6,156 nt of DNA, taken from Chloroflexota bacterium. Lineage in GTDB: Bacteria; Chloroflexota; Dehalococcoidia; UBA3495. The stretch is from positions 9,023 through 15,178 of the forward strand of contig PAMF01000050.1 in assembly GCA_002707185.1 (NCBI GenBank), written 5' to 3'. Under the pieces are notes generated by a model. The model was not told the DNA's origin. It worked only from the letters and a program-made list of their open reading frames with translations, and made no database searches. Numbering within the stretch: position 1 is the first letter of the stretch; each line of letters opens with the position of its first letter. A program made the position numbers and the translations under genes. Shown here one piece after another: positions 5,956 through 6,156 of this stretch.

Positions 5956-6156
5956 ATGCCTACCGTTGGATCAGGGAAATACACTTATGAATTAGTGGAA
6001 GGGTGGGGTGAAATTCCCAGAGGGTGGACCTTGGGCCAAACTGCCATAGTTACGGATTCTCAAGACAGGGTTTACCTTTTTAATCGAGGGGATCACCCAT
6101 TAATTGTACTTGATTCAGATGGTAGATTTCTCAATAGTTGGGGTGAAGGGCAGTTG
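5956..6156 (+). CDS. NHL-repeat / six-bladed beta-propeller protein, 3' truncated by window edge
   Basis: The first 67 residues of a gene continue beyond the window. The start is ATG 5956, with GAGGTGA at 5944-5950 and 5 nt spacing. The sequence YTYELVEGWGEIPRGWTLGQ, then AIVTDSQDRVYLFNRGDHPLIVLDSDGRFLNSWGEG, is the repeating blade pattern of NHL-type propellers and of peptidyl-alpha-hydroxyglycine amidating lyase-like proteins. The pattern is: D-x-Q-D-R-V-Y-L/V-F-N-R, then P-x-I-V-x-D-x-D-G-x-F-L-x-S-W-G. No signal peptide is visible at the N-terminus, suggesting a cytoplasmic protein. It starts 51 nt after the selenoprotein stop with no clear terminator between, so co-transcription is plausible. 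Its substrate or partner cannot be inferred from this fragment. Confidence 0.88.
   Translation, partial: MPTVGSGKYTYELVEGWGEIPRGWTLGQTAIVTDSQDRVYLFNRGDHPLIVLDSDGRFLNSWGEGQL

Overview
The window is bacterial and gene-dense, of moderate GC content, with every supported gene on the + strand. It looks like an uncultured, probably marine bacterium. A predicted F420-dependent oxidoreductase, a UGSC-type selenoprotein and an NHL-propeller protein together would fit SAR202-like Chloroflexota or an actinobacterium. This placement is inference from gene content and no marker gene is present.

Positions 1-2205 hold a zinc (or manganese) ABC uptake operon. It comprises the 3' part of the periplasmic binding protein (cut by the window edge), an intercistronic hairpin, the ATPase, and the permease, whose start overlaps the ATPase end by 17 nt. 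Positions 2327-4123 hold two catabolic-looking enzymes. The first is an F420-type luciferase-like oxidoreductase. The second is a crotonase-fold protein that aligns, from memory, with 6-oxocamphor hydrolase and keeps all five of that enzyme's known active-site residues. Its best start is a TTG behind a strong GGAGG.

Positions 4193-5904 are the most interesting part. A good sigma70-type promoter (TTGACA, 17 nt, TACACT) precedes a 344-residue protein of unnamed function with a DGLPVVPPT motif. Its stop codon overlaps a perfect Shine-Dalgarno for the next gene. That gene looks broken by a TGA at 5656-5658 but is best read as one 191-residue selenoprotein with selenocysteine in a U-G-S-C motif. 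A hairpin directly after the UGA has the spacing and loop of a bacterial SECIS element. An NHL-repeat beta-propeller protein begins at 5956 and runs off the window.

The UGSC family is, as I recall, already known from marine metagenome selenoprotein surveys, so the family itself is not new. Its biochemical role and that of its partner protein are, to my knowledge, unknown. The organism must encode selenocysteine machinery (SelA, SelB, SelC, SelD) elsewhere. I saw no tRNA, rRNA, mobile element or CRISPR array.
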